From: Chitinophagales bacterium
Lineage (GTDB): Bacteria > Bacteroidota > Bacteroidia > Chitinophagales > Chitinophagaceae
Length of the DNA: 64,000 nt
Direction: 5' to 3'
Assembly (NCBI GenBank): GCA_013298665.1
Contig: JAAFIK010000018.1
Location: forward strand, 17,066-81,065
Shown here: positions 8,687-17,402 of the stretch, one piece after another
How positions within the stretch are numbered: position 1 is the stretch's first letter
Layout: every line of letters starts with the position of its first letter
Notes under the pieces: generated by a model
The model's input: only the letters and a program-made list of their open reading frames with translations
What the model was told of the DNA's origin: nothing
Database searches by the model: none
Made by a program: the position numbers and the translations under genes

Positions 8687-10282
8687 TTAAAAGGGCGCTT
8701 CGTCATCAAATTCACCATCATTCATTTTGCTGCCTTTTTGAATATAGAGTTTGGCATTGCCGCCACCATCCAGATCGCTTATTGGCTTCCAGTTTCCACC
8801 ACCACTGCCGCTACTACCTCCAGTTGGAGGAGTAAACCCACCACCGCCGAAACCTGTTTCATTTTCATATTCCACAAATTTCTGGATGTGCAGTAATGCC
8901 TGTAGTTTGATGGTTTCAAGGCTGCCATTCCTGTGCTTGGCTATGCGTACATGGGTTTCGCCCTTATTGCTTTCACCAAATTCATTTGCGGTAATATCGT
9001 AGTATTCGGGGCGGTACAGGAACATTACCATATCGGCATCCTGTTCGATGGCACCCGATTCGCGCAGATCGCTCAACTGCGGCATTTTGTTGCCATCTTT
9101 TCTTTTCTCCACTTCCCGGCTCAACTGGCTCAGGGCAATGATGGGTACCTGGAGTTCTTTGGCCAGTCCTTTAAGGTCGCGTGATATTTTGCTGATCTCC
9201 TGTTCGCGGTTGGAGTTGCGGTCTGAACTGCCGCTCATCAACTGCAGGTAATCGATCAGTATAAGACCCACATTGTGTTTGTTTTTAAGTCTGCGGCATT
9301 TGGCACGAAGCTCAAAAATGTTCAGGGCGGCGGTATCGTCGATAAAGATGGGTGCACTACTCAGTTTTTCAATGCCCTTTTTGTAGAGTTGTTTCATTTC
9401 ATGCTCTTCAAGCTTACCCCGGCTGATCTTTTCGAGCCAGATTTCGCTTTCGGCACTCAGGATACGTTGTACCAACTGGCTGCTGCTCATCTCTAAACTG
9501 AAAAAGGCTACTGCTGTCGGCTTGACAGGGTTGAGGGCAGCGCTCCGGGCGAGGTTGAGGGCAAAAGCCGTTTTACCTACGGCAGGACGTGCGGCAAGGA
9601 TGATCAGATCGGTAGGCTGCCAGCCATATGTTACCTTGTCCAATGAGGGGAAACCACTTGTTACCCCGGTAATGTCTTCATCCCGGCTGCGCATGTCTTC
9701 GATGCGCTGTATGGTTTTGACCAATACGGTATTGATGTCATCAAAGTTTTTCCGGAGGTGATTGTTGGTGATCTCAAACAGTTTACTTTCGGCCTCATCC
9801 AGCATATCAAATACGTCGATGCTGTCTTCATAAGCATCGCCGATGATTTCGCCGCTGATGCGGATCAGTTCGCGCTGGATAAATTTCTGCAGAATAATCC
9901 GCGAGTGGGCGTCTATATTGGCGCTGCTCACCACCGCGTTTGTCAGTTTGGACACATAATAGGGGCCGCCAACGACTTCAAGCTCTTCCCTGAACTTGAG
10001 TTCTTCTACCACTGTCAGCAGATCAATGGGCATGCTTTTTTGTGCCAGTCCCTGCATTGCCCGGTAAATGCGCTGGTTGGCGTCAACATAAAAACACTCG
10101 GGTTTCAATATCTCCACCACACTGTCGAAAGCGCTTTTTTCCAGCATAATAGCCCCAAGTACAGCTTCCTCCAGGTCTTTCGACTGGGGTGGTACCTTAC
10201 CATACATCATTGTACTCAGGTCTAACGACGATTTACGCCGCGCTTTACGATCTTTATTATTGACATTCGACAGTTGATCCAT
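8687..10282 (-). CDS. dnaB: Replicative DNA helicase DnaB
   Basis: Hexameric helicase that unwinds DNA ahead of the replisome. 531 residues. Seen: N-terminal DnaB domain (PPQSKDLEEAVLGAIML) for primase contact, a linker, then a RecA-like domain with Walker A AARPAVGKTAFALN near residue 235, VAFFSLEMSSSQL, Walker B GLILIDYLQLM and the LSRDLRES-like segment LSDLRESGAIEQDADMVMFL. The C-terminal 60 residues are Gly-rich (GFGGGGFTPPTGG, GSSGSGGG) and acidic at the end, a flexible tail longer than in E. coli DnaB. The start MDQLSNVNNKDRKARRK is the longest consistent one. It diverges from pheT across a region with DnaA-box-like sequences. Confidence 0.96.
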   Translation of the reverse strand: MDQLSNVNNKDRKARRKSSLDLSTMMYGKVPPQSKDLEEAVLGAIMLEKSAFDSVVEILKPECFYVDANQRIYRAMQGLAQKSMPIDLLTVVEELKFREELEVVGGPYYVSKLTNAVVSSANIDAHSRIILQKFIQRELIRISGEIIGDAYEDSIDVFDMLDEAESKLFEITNNHLRKNFDDINTVLVKTIQRIEDMRSRDEDITGVTSGFPSLDKVTYGWQPTDLIILAARPAVGKTAFALNLARSAALNPVKPTAVAFFSLEMSSSQLVQRILSAESEIWLEKISRGKLEEHEMKQLYKKGIEKLSSAPIFIDDTAALNIFELRAKCRRLKNKHNVGLILIDYLQLMSGSSDRNSNREQEISKISRDLKGLAKELQVPIIALSQLSREVEKRKDGNKMPQLSDLRESGAIEQDADMVMFLYRPEYYDITANEFGESNKGETHVRIAKHRNGSLETIKLQALLHIQKFVEYENETGFGGGGFTPPTGGSSGSGGGNWKPISDLDGGGNAKLYIQKGSKMNDGEFDDEAPF

Positions 10283-10403
10283 GATGTTGCCAGTTCTCTC
10301 TTTTAACAGTTATGATTAATGCCAGGCCGGCTACGTTTTTCGGAAAGGGCTGCTAAGGTAACAGCAAAATACAAATCAATAATTCACATTTGGGTGATTA
10401 CAG

Positions 10404-10523
10404 ATGTCCACACTGATTTTCCACAGTGGATTCACAGCAAAGATAGCTTATTCAGGGCTTATCCACAGGGATATTCACAGGGTTATCGCAGCAAGAGCGG
10501 GTTTTTTAAGGGAATTATCAACA
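10404..10523. other. Cluster of DnaA-box-like sequences (candidate oriC or DnaA-regulated region)
   Basis: Within 120 bp there is one exact E. coli-type DnaA box, TTATCCACA (10459-10467), two with one mismatch, TTTTCCACA (10417-10425) and TTATCAACA (10515-10523), and two with two mismatches, ATGTCCACA (10404-10412) and ATATTCACA (10471-10479). All have the same orientation. AT-rich stretches flank the cluster (10365-10400 and 10530-10575). It sits in the 437-bp gene-free gap between divergent dnaB and pheT. This could be a replication origin or a DnaA-controlled promoter region for dnaB; the sequence alone does not decide. Confidence 0.55.
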
Positions 10524-10690
10524 GCAAAAGAAAGGGCATTTTTTTTTCTGCACGAGGCTGTGCTTTTTTTTGTCTTTGCCGGATAGAAAAAAGAAGTATA
10601 TGGGCTTGTTTTCCGGGAGGCATTAAGCTGCTTTAAGAGGCTTCTCTGCCTTGAATTTGCTATGGTGTAAACGCTTCCTTCGCTTTTTTG

Positions 10691-10698
10691 TACTTTTG
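10691..10698 (+). promoter_or_regulatory. -7 element of pheT promoter
   Basis: TACTTTTG, matching TAnnTTTG, ends 21 nt before the pheT ATG. No TTG occurs at the standard -33 spacing, so this is supported by one element only. Confidence 0.45.
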
Positions 10699-10719
10699 TA
10701 CCCAAACTGTATAAAACGA

Positions 10720-13152
10720 ATGACGATAAGTTACCATTGGCTGAACGAATACCTGCCCGAACGTATGGAACCGGAGAAACTGAGCCGGATACTGACAAGT
10801 ATCGGATTGGAAGTAGAAGGGCTTGAACAATACGAAGGTATAAAAGGAGGATTGGCAGGACTGGTGATTGGGGAGGTACTTTCTTGCGAAAAGCACCCGG
10901 ATGCGGATAAACTGACGCTTACCCGCGTGGATGTGGGCGCCGCAGAACCCCTGCAGATTGTATGCGGTGCACCCAATGTGGCCAGTGGACAGAAAGTGGT
11001 GGTGGCTACTATCGGTACTACCATTTACCCGGTTACGGGCGATCCGCTTACGATGAAGAAAGCAAAAATCCGCGGGGTGGAAAGCCAGGGCATGATCTGT
11101 GCGGAGGATGAGATCGGTATCGGCAACAGCCATGCTGGTATACTGGTGCTCCCGGAAAATTGTATAGCAGGAACACCGGCTGCAGATTACTTCAAGCCTT
11201 ACAGCGACTGGATTTATGAAATTGGTATTACGCCCAACCGGATTGATGCCATGAGCCACCTCGGTGTAGCGCGTGATGTATGCGCGTGGCTTACGCACCA
11301 CGACAAAAAGGACGCTTCGGTGCGTCTCCCCTTTAAAAACAACTTCAAAACGGCACACCAGGGCTTACAGTTTAAGGTACTGATTGAAAATGAAACGGCC
11401 TGCCAGCGGTATGCGGGTGTGAGTATAGCCGGGGTGACCGTAAAGGAGAGTCCAGAATGGTTGAAAAACCGGTTGAAAAGTATCGGTTTGCGCCCCATTA
11501 ATAATATTGTTGATGCTACAAATTTTATCCTGCACGAAACGGGATCACCTCTTCACGCTTTTGATGCTGATAAGGTGGGCGGACAAACGATCAGGGTAAA
11601 AAACCTGCCCGATGGTACGCCTTTTACAAGCCTGGATGGAAAGGAACGGCGTCTGCATTCAGATGACCTCATCATTTGTGATGGGGACGATCAGCCCATG
11701 TGTATTGCCGGCGTTTTTGGGGGAGCGGGCAGTGGGGTAAGCGATACGACTACCAATATCTTCCTGGAAAGTGCCTGGTTTCAACCAGTCAGTATCAGAA
11801 GGTCTTCACTGCGGCACGGATTGCGTACAGATGCTGCGGTACGTTTTGAAAAGGGCGTTGACATCAGCGGTATGGTTACCGTACTCAAACGTGCGGCATT
11901 ACTTATTCAGGAAATTGCCGGTGGGGAAATCGCCAGTGATATCATTGATGTATACCCCCATCCTGTTGCCAAAACGGAACTGGCGATCAAGTATCATTAC
12001 CTCAAGAAGCTGAGCGGAAAAAACTATCATCCCGATACCATGAAAAAGATCCTGCTGTCGCTGGGCTTTGAGCTGATCAAGGAGGGGATGGATGAGCTTT
12101 GGGTAACAGTTCCGTACAGTAAGCCGGATGTAAGGTTGCCTGCGGATCTTGTAGAAGAAATTATGCGTATTGACGGGTTGGATAATGTGGAAATACCCGC
12201 TGCGATCACGATTACACCGGCCGTTGAAACACTGGGGCATGAAGCGGCCTGTCGCGAAAAAGTTGCTAATGCCCTTGCGGGCAGCGGGTTGTATGAAATC
12301 TTTACAAACTCCATTACCAATAGTGCTTATTTTGACGAAACGATACTGGAGCAATCGGTAAAAATGCTGAACAGTCTGAGTGCAGAACTCGACATCATGC
12401 GTCCTTCAATGCTTGAGAGTGGTCTTGGAGTTGTGGCGCATAACCTTAACCGGAAAAACAACGACCTGCAGCTTTTTGAATTTGGCAAGACTTATCATAG
12501 TGCAGGCCCGGGCAATTATACTGAGCGGGAACATCTCTGCCTGTACATCAGTGGTCATGCGGTATCCGGTAGCTGGCAGCAAAAAGCCATACCGGCAGAT
12601 TTTTTTTACCTCAAAGGGCTTCTGCAGCATATTGCCGGCGTGTTGGGGATTGGTATTACGGGTTACCAATCGGTGGATAATGCCGCATTTGCGGGTGCTG
12701 CAGCGGTGCTGGTAAACAACCAGGTAGTTGCTATAGCAGGTAGTGTGCACAAGGCGACGCTGGATCGCTTCGGTATCAAACAACCTGTATGGTATGCTGA
12801 TATTGACTGGCCAAAATGGGTACAACTCAATAAGCAAACAAAGATTACTTATAAGGAGCTTTCAAAATTTCCGGCCGTACAGCGCGATCTGGCGATCATT
12901 GTAGACCAGTCGCTGCGTTATGATGCGATAGAGCAGACAACGGCGGCCACCCGTATCGGAAGACTTACCGGTATATCGCTGTTTGATATTTTTGAAAGTG
13001 ATAAACTGGGTGTGGGGAAAAAGTCGATGGGGGTAAGCTTTACCTTTACTGATGAAGAGAAAACCCTTACGGATAAAGAGGTGGATGGAATGATGAACCG
13101 GCTGATCAGCGCTTATGAAAAAGAACTGGGTGCCGAGGTGAGGAGTAAATAA
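10720..13152 (+). CDS. pheT: Phenylalanyl-tRNA synthetase beta subunit
   Basis: Beta chain of the (alpha-beta)2 enzyme that charges tRNA-Phe. 810 residues, full length. Seen: start MTISYHWLNEYLPERM, tRNA-binding EMAP-like domain (about 40-150, CEKHPDADKLTLTRVDVG), B3/4 editing domain (IGITPNRIDAMSHLGVARDV, then INNIVDATNFILHETGSPLH), B5 domain, the catalytic-like core (ELFEFGKTYHSAG region) and the C-terminal ferredoxin-like anticodon-binding domain (FPAVQRDLAIIVD, then KTLTDKEVDGMMNRL). The alpha subunit pheS is not adjacent. The frame remains open upstream to 10651, but the family starts at MTISYHWL. A small coiled-coil gene follows after 34 bp, so the two are probably one transcript. Confidence 0.96.
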   Translation: MTISYHWLNEYLPERMEPEKLSRILTSIGLEVEGLEQYEGIKGGLAGLVIGEVLSCEKHPDADKLTLTRVDVGAAEPLQIVCGAPNVASGQKVVVATIGTTIYPVTGDPLTMKKAKIRGVESQGMICAEDEIGIGNSHAGILVLPENCIAGTPAADYFKPYSDWIYEIGITPNRIDAMSHLGVARDVCAWLTHHDKKDASVRLPFKNNFKTAHQGLQFKVLIENETACQRYAGVSIAGVTVKESPEWLKNRLKSIGLRPINNIVDATNFILHETGSPLHAFDADKVGGQTIRVKNLPDGTPFTSLDGKERRLHSDDLIICDGDDQPMCIAGVFGGAGSGVSDTTTNIFLESAWFQPVSIRRSSLRHGLRTDAAVRFEKGVDISGMVTVLKRAALLIQEIAGGEIASDIIDVYPHPVAKTELAIKYHYLKKLSGKNYHPDTMKKILLSLGFELIKEGMDELWVTVPYSKPDVRLPADLVEEIMRIDGLDNVEIPAAITITPAVETLGHEAACREKVANALAGSGLYEIFTNSITNSAYFDETILEQSVKMLNSLSAELDIMRPSMLESGLGVVAHNLNRKNNDLQLFEFGKTYHSAGPGNYTEREHLCLYISGHAVSGSWQQKAIPADFFYLKGLLQHIAGVLGIGITGYQSVDNAAFAGAAAVLVNNQVVAIAGSVHKATLDRFGIKQPVWYADIDWPKWVQLNKQTKITYKELSKFPAVQRDLAIIVDQSLRYDAIEQTTAATRIGRLTGISLFDIFESDKLGVGKKSMGVSFTFTDEEKTLTDKEVDGMMNRLISAYEKELGAEVRSK

Positions 13153-13186
13153 GCAGAAAGATATTTTCTTCCGGAAAAAAGCAGGT

Positions 13187-13465
13187 ATGGAACAACGTTT
13201 ACAGCGCATCAACGAAAAGATTCAGCAGGTACTCCGGCGGTACCGGCTGTTGCAGAAAGATAATGAACGGTTGCAACTGCATTTACGCAAACTGGAAGAC
13301 AAAAACAAACAACTGGCCAGCCAGGTGGAAACCTTGCAGCAACAGGTACTCGTGTTGAAGGCGGGTAATGGACAGATGGATGCTGCGGATAAAAAGGAAC
13401 TGGAAAGACGGATCAATCACTATATCAGGGAGGTCAATAAATGTATTACTTATCTTAGTGAATAA
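13187..13465 (+). CDS. Small coiled-coil protein downstream of pheT
   Basis: 92 residues, almost entirely predicted coiled coil: heptad-like leucines run through LQRINEKIQQVLRRYRLLQK and the following NERLQLHLRKLEDKNKQLAS segment, ending in a short non-coil tail. There is no catalytic motif and no signal peptide. Small coiled-coil proteins of this sort commonly lie between pheT and zapA in Bacteroidota, and a role in cell division with ZapA (ZapB-like) is an inference from that neighbourhood. Here the expected zapA neighbour is separated from it by a 5-kb RiPP cluster on the right. Confidence 0.8.
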   Translation: MEQRLQRINEKIQQVLRRYRLLQKDNERLQLHLRKLEDKNKQLASQVETLQQQVLVLKAGNGQMDAADKKELERRINHYIREVNKCITYLSE

Positions 13466-13479
13466 ACACTGGCTGACAT

Positions 13480-15684
13480 CTACCAACTGCTTTTTTGTTT
13501 GAGGTACATCTGGTAATATAATCCCTCCAGAGAGAGCAGGGATTGGTGTGTACCCTCTTCTGCAACTATTCCTTTATCGAGTACAATAATGTGATCTGCG
13601 TTTTTGATAGCATATAACCTGTGTGCAACGATAATCCTTGTGGTATGATTAAATGCCTCATTTAAATTTGTCAGCACCAGGTGCTCAGTGATGGCATCCA
13701 GTGCATTTGTTGCCTCATCAAGTATGACAAACATCGGTTGCCGGTATATCATTCTGGCAATGAAAATCCGCTGCCGCTGTCCATTGCTCAGGCTTAGTCC
13801 TCCATTGCCAATCATGGTGTTATGCTCTTGCGGTAAGGATATAATAAAATCGGAAAGTTTTGCTCCTTCAATGGCTTTCAGATACCGGCTGAAATTTATA
13901 TCGGCTTTCTCTGCAAGTGTTACGTTATTGATAACAGTATCATTGAAAATATACCCATCCTGCATCACAACGCCGCATTTTTCCCGGAAAGAAGACAGGT
14001 TGATGCCGGATATGTTTTGCGTACCCAGCAATATCTCGCCAGCCGTTGGGGGGTAAAACCCGAGAAGAAGTTTAAGTAAGGTGGTCTTTCCGCTTCCGCT
14101 GCTTCCAACAATAGCTGTTGTTTTACCTCCCTCAATGGTAAGGTTAATGTCTTTTAATTGGGCAGTTTCTTTCCCGGTTCCGGAGTAGTTGAAATAAAGA
14201 TTTCGTAAGTACAGCGAAAATGGTTTGTCGGTTGCTGCAAGCTTTTCATGCCCATCCCCCTCTTCCTGCAGCTCGTTAATGCCCCGGATCCGTTCAAAAC
14301 TGATCTTCAGGTCCTGTAAAATGGAGAAAGAATTGGTGATTGAAGACGCAGAACTGTTTAGCTGCCCGATTACAAACTGGATCGTGACCATTTCGCCGAG
14401 TGTGATCCCGTTATTGGTCAGCAGGAAAGAGGTATAAAGTGTTATGGTAAGGTTGAAGATATTCGCGAGCAGGCCGGAAAAAGCAGACTGTTTCTGCGCG
14501 ATGTTAACATCGCTGGTATTATTGGCATAATAAGCATGCATACTTTCTTTCCACCTGTGTAAGTGAAATTGTTCGCTGCCTGACAAACGTATATCCCGGA
14601 GGCCTTCTATAATCTCAATCATTGTACTGAATGAATCTGATTGAAACTGGTATCGCAAAAGGTTATGTTTTTTTCTTTTCCTGAGAAAAAATGCACTGAC
14701 CCATACATTGATCAGCTGGAAGAGTAAAAAGACAAGAAATATCCTGTACGAAAAAGAGAGCAGCACAACAGTAAAAGCCACTAAAAGTAAAAGTGCAATA
14801 AAGAGGGAAATAGCATTGTAGGAAATGAAAGAATCTATGCGGGCAAAGTCGTAGGTGCGCATCAGAAAATCAGCAGTTTTATAATTGTCGAAAAGACTGA
14901 GCGGCAACCTGAGGATTTTTTTTAAATAGTCGTAAACAAGTGTGGCATTAAGATTTTGCGATAACCGGGTCGCTAACTTTATTTCATATATATGGGTGAT
15001 TGATGACCCGAGGTATATCAATAGCTGGCCAATCAGTGCAATGATAATATAGTGCTCACCTTTACGCGTAAATCCATTGTCAATGATACCTTTTGTAATA
15101 GCAGGCGTCAGCAGCCCAAGCAATATGCTTGAAAAGACGAGTATGAATACAATGCTGAACGTCTTCCTCTGCAGCAGCAGGTGTTTTTTCAAAAAACCAA
15201 GGATCGGGAGATGGATTGCCTTTCCGGATTTTTGTGATCCAGGCACAGGATATTCAAAAATGAGTGCATATCCCTTTTGCGTGTCTTTGTTGATCCAGAA
15301 CGGACGGAACTCTTCTTTGGCAATATTGACACGACCGATTGCGGGATCAACGATGGTTACTGCTTTTTCCGTTATCGCTGTCAAAACGACATAATGATTT
15401 TCTTTCCAATGCAGAATAGCGGGCAAAGGCACATCATTAAGATCATTGATTTCATCTTTTACTGCTGTTTTGCGTTCAAAGGGTAGTTGTACAGGGTAGG
15501 CCTGCAGGTTCATTGCAATACAGGCTTTTTGTAATTGCAGGAGAGATGTGCCCGCTGTATCGGTATGGCAAAGGGTTCTGATGTTGTGCAGCGTGTGCGT
15601 GGCGCCATAATAGTCAGCAACCATTTTAAGGCAAGCAGGGCCACAGTCATTTTCATCCAACTGGGGTTGAAATTTTATTTTCAT
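13480..15684 (-). CDS. Peptidase-containing ABC transporter (C39 peptidase, RiPP exporter)
   Basis: 734-residue inner-membrane exporter that trims a leader peptide and exports the mature peptide. Seen: N-terminal C39 cysteine peptidase domain with MKIKFQPQLDENDCGPACLK (catalytic Cys in DCGP), its His in LHWKENHYVVLTAI and Asp in IVDPAIGR; about six membrane segments (residues 160-450); C-terminal ATPase with Walker A VGSSGSGKTTLLK, signature LSNGQRQR, and Walker B FVILDEATNALD. ATG codons also exist at 15702 and 15687, but the 15702 start would overlap a plus-strand -7 element; MKIKF at 15684 fits the family. It is divergent from the precursor-peptide gene (15781), the usual substrate partner, so it is assigned to the same RiPP system. 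It converges with the coiled-coil gene, 14 bp away. Confidence 0.93.
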   Translation of the reverse strand: MKIKFQPQLDENDCGPACLKMVADYYGATHTLHNIRTLCHTDTAGTSLLQLQKACIAMNLQAYPVQLPFERKTAVKDEINDLNDVPLPAILHWKENHYVVLTAITEKAVTIVDPAIGRVNIAKEEFRPFWINKDTQKGYALIFEYPVPGSQKSGKAIHLPILGFLKKHLLLQRKTFSIVFILVFSSILLGLLTPAITKGIIDNGFTRKGEHYIIIALIGQLLIYLGSSITHIYEIKLATRLSQNLNATLVYDYLKKILRLPLSLFDNYKTADFLMRTYDFARIDSFISYNAISLFIALLLLVAFTVVLLSFSYRIFLVFLLFQLINVWVSAFFLRKRKKHNLLRYQFQSDSFSTMIEIIEGLRDIRLSGSEQFHLHRWKESMHAYYANNTSDVNIAQKQSAFSGLLANIFNLTITLYTSFLLTNNGITLGEMVTIQFVIGQLNSSASSITNSFSILQDLKISFERIRGINELQEEGDGHEKLAATDKPFSLYLRNLYFNYSGTGKETAQLKDINLTIEGGKTTAIVGSSGSGKTTLLKLLLGFYPPTAGEILLGTQNISGINLSSFREKCGVVMQDGYIFNDTVINNVTLAEKADINFSRYLKAIEGAKLSDFIISLPQEHNTMIGNGGLSLSNGQRQRIFIARMIYRQPMFVILDEATNALDAITEHLVLTNLNEAFNHTTRIIVAHRLYAIKNADHIIVLDKGIVAEEGTHQSLLSLEGLYYQMYLKQKSSW

Positions 15685-15701
15685 CATATCAAAAATAAGC
15701 A

Positions 15702-15709
15702 TATATTTG
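15702..15709 (+). promoter_or_regulatory. -7 element upstream of the RiPP precursor gene
   Basis: TATATTTG, an exact TAnnTTTG match, 71 nt before the precursor ATG in the divergent gap. No TTG occurs at canonical -33 spacing. It would give a leader of about 65 nt for the peptide mRNA. Confidence 0.4.
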
Positions 15710-15780
15710 ATGTGTAACTGGGAGGACGCCTAAAATCCCTCCAACAGAGTAGACGATTTGTTAACTTAAAATTCTTTAAA

Positions 15781-16062
15781 ATGCGAACCGTAAAACAAAT
15801 GCTATCCGCAAAAGGAGTTATGCTCTCCGAAATGGAATCTTCAATGGTAAAAGGTAATTATGTTAAAGTTGGTGCAGGCACATCTTATTATGGCCCATCA
15901 AATCCAACCAGTATTTCAACGTATGTTGATGGATTTCCCTGGGGCGAGGATGGCCTGTCCGGCAGCCTCTTTGGAGACTCATGGGCAGTTTATGCTGTAG
16001 CTGGTGCTGATTCAGGTCCGGGTAAACTGCTGACACGCAAAGCAGACTCCAACGGTGGCTGA
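15781..16062 (+). CDS. Candidate RiPP precursor peptide (grasp-with-spasm type)
   Basis: 93 residues, Cys-free. Seen: a leader-like N-terminal third (MRTVKQMLSAKGVMLSEMES, then MVKGNYVKVGAG) and a C-terminal core region from about residue 34. The core begins with a Ser/Thr-rich stretch (TSYYGPSNPTSISTY), continues with acidic residues Asp50, Glu56, Asp57, Asp66, Asp77 and Asp89, is rich in Gly/Tyr/Trp, and ends KADSNGG. Side-chain OH/NH2 donors and acidic acceptors without cysteine fit ester or amide crosslinks made by an ATP-grasp enzyme. Possible exporter cleavage sites are after Gly25 or after the GAG at 31-33; neither is a clean double glycine. The gene is immediately upstream of the maturase genes and divergent from the C39 exporter. 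The sequence itself matches no peptide I recognise. Confidence 0.8.
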   Translation: MRTVKQMLSAKGVMLSEMESSMVKGNYVKVGAGTSYYGPSNPTSISTYVDGFPWGEDGLSGSLFGDSWAVYAVAGADSGPGKLLTRKADSNGG

Positions 16063-16079
16063 TGCCTGTAATTTACGTT

Positions 16080-16128
16080 AACTATACCTGAGGGTTGCTG
16101 AAAACAAAAGATGCCTTCAGGTATAGTT
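16080..16128 (+). terminator. Intercistronic hairpin (attenuator) after the precursor gene
   Basis: 12-bp perfect stem AACTATACCTGA / TCAGGTATAGTT, with one mismatch then two more pairs inside and a loop rich in A. It lies between the precursor stop (16062) and the ATP-grasp start (16196). Such hairpins usually make the precursor mRNA more abundant than the maturase mRNA; here that is inferred. It also argues against the upstream ATG at 16130 as the ATP-grasp start. Confidence 0.6.
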
Positions 16129-16195
16129 TATGAGATACTCTGTTCCAATAGTATCTGACAGATACCTGTTTTTATTTCCGGATCAAACAGAAAAA

Positions 16196-17161
16196 ATGAT
16201 TCTCATTCAATCCAGCAATGAAGATCCAAGTACTATTCATGTTGTGCAATGGTTGCTGTATTACAAGAAGAAATTTTTGCGGCTGAATGACGTGCAGGAG
16301 ATCAGTGCCATAAGATTGACTGATGAAGGGATTTCAATAACCATCCCCCCGGTAGACATCGACTTAAAAGATATTACAGCATACTGGTACAGGCGGGGGT
16401 TACTCACCTTGCAACACCCGATGCTGCAGGAAAAGGATAAGCAGCCCGACCTTGAGGAAGCTTTTCATCACCATGCAGATGAAGAGGGAAGGGCATTGCT
16501 TGGTTGGCTGGTGGCACAACTCGTCAACCATAAAAACGCCATCGGAAATCCCTTTAATGCTGTTTCCGTGAACAAACTTACTGTTCTCGAAGAAGCTGCT
16601 AAAGCAGGGTTTGTTGTCCCCGAGTCTATGCTTACCGATCGCAAAAAGGACGTCATCAGTTTCAGGAAGAAAGTAAAACGGCTCGTGACAAAAGCCATTG
16701 CAGGTGCATTTAATGTGGCAACCGATACATACTGGTACCCCAATTATACAACAGAACTCACTGCTGATAAAATAAATCTGCTTCCGGAGCGGTTCCGTAC
16801 AAGTTTGTTTCAGGAACTGATTGAAAAGAAAATTGAGATCAGGGTTTTTTACCTGAAAGGGAAGTGTTATGCTATGGCTATTTTTTCTCAGAGTGATGAC
16901 CAGACAAAGGTTGATTTCCGTAATTACAACTACGAAACACCTAACCGCACCACTCCCTTCAACCTGCCTGTGGCCATAAAAAGGAAAATTACCATGCTGA
17001 TGAAAAACTTGTCTTTTCAGACCGGTTCAATTGATCTTATCTATACTGTAAATAAGGAGTATGTTTTTCTTGAAGTGAATCCTATTGGCCAGTTTGGCAT
17101 GGTCTCTTATCCCTGTAATTATTACCTGGAAAGAGAAATGGCCCGAACCCTTTGTGTATAA
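16196..17161 (+). CDS. gwsG: ATP-grasp peptide maturase, grasp-with-spasm system (GwsG-like)
   Basis: 321-residue ATP-grasp ligase expected to form ester or amide bonds between side chains of the precursor (graspetide chemistry). Seen: start MILIQSSNEDPSTIHVVQWL, the characteristic N-terminus of this ATP-grasp peptide maturase branch; VTKAIAGAFNV in the ATP-binding middle; IEIRVFYLKGKCYAMAIFSQ; and the metal- and ATP-binding end EVNPIGQFGMVS. An ATG 66 bp upstream (16130) is in frame but sits in the foot of a hairpin and adds no homologous sequence, so 16196 is preferred. The family name (GRASP_w_spasm) is assigned from its features and from the SPASM maturase two genes on. The stop is 16 bp before the next small gene. 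Confidence 0.88.
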   Translation: MILIQSSNEDPSTIHVVQWLLYYKKKFLRLNDVQEISAIRLTDEGISITIPPVDIDLKDITAYWYRRGLLTLQHPMLQEKDKQPDLEEAFHHHADEEGRALLGWLVAQLVNHKNAIGNPFNAVSVNKLTVLEEAAKAGFVVPESMLTDRKKDVISFRKKVKRLVTKAIAGAFNVATDTYWYPNYTTELTADKINLLPERFRTSLFQELIEKKIEIRVFYLKGKCYAMAIFSQSDDQTKVDFRNYNYETPNRTTPFNLPVAIKRKITMLMKNLSFQTGSIDLIYTVNKEYVFLEVNPIGQFGMVSYPCNYYLEREMARTLCV

Positions 17162-17177
17162 GTATATTTATATATTT

Positions 17178-17402
17178 ATGAAAAAAGTGAAAGATGTTTT
17201 CCACGAGTTTATTGCTGTAAACAAGGATAATGTTCCGGCAAGCTACCATTTTTTGAAACGTATTGAGAAACGGCAAAAAAAAGCCAAAGCCATGCGGCAG
17301 GTGAATGTTGATAAATTACAAACCTCATCATTGCTGGCAGACAATTTTTATAAAGCAATATCCCGCCCGGTCAACATAAGTGGCATGCATGAAAAAAAAT
17401 GA
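17178..17402 (+). CDS. Small basic protein of unknown function in RiPP cluster
   Basis: 74 residues, Lys/Arg-rich and without Cys: MKKVKDVFHEFIAVNKDNVP, then FLKRIEKRQKKAKAMRQ. No domain recognised. It starts 16 bp after the ATP-grasp gene, and its last codons overlap the start of the SPASM maturase by 14 bp (start 17389), which implies translational coupling and supports real expression. It could be a second precursor, a chaperone or adaptor, or an incidental ORF in an AT-rich tract. The frame opens further upstream inside the ATP-grasp gene, but ATG 17178 is the first start clear of it. Confidence 0.6.
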   Translation: MKKVKDVFHEFIAVNKDNVPASYHFLKRIEKRQKKAKAMRQVNVDKLQTSSLLADNFYKAISRPVNISGMHEKK

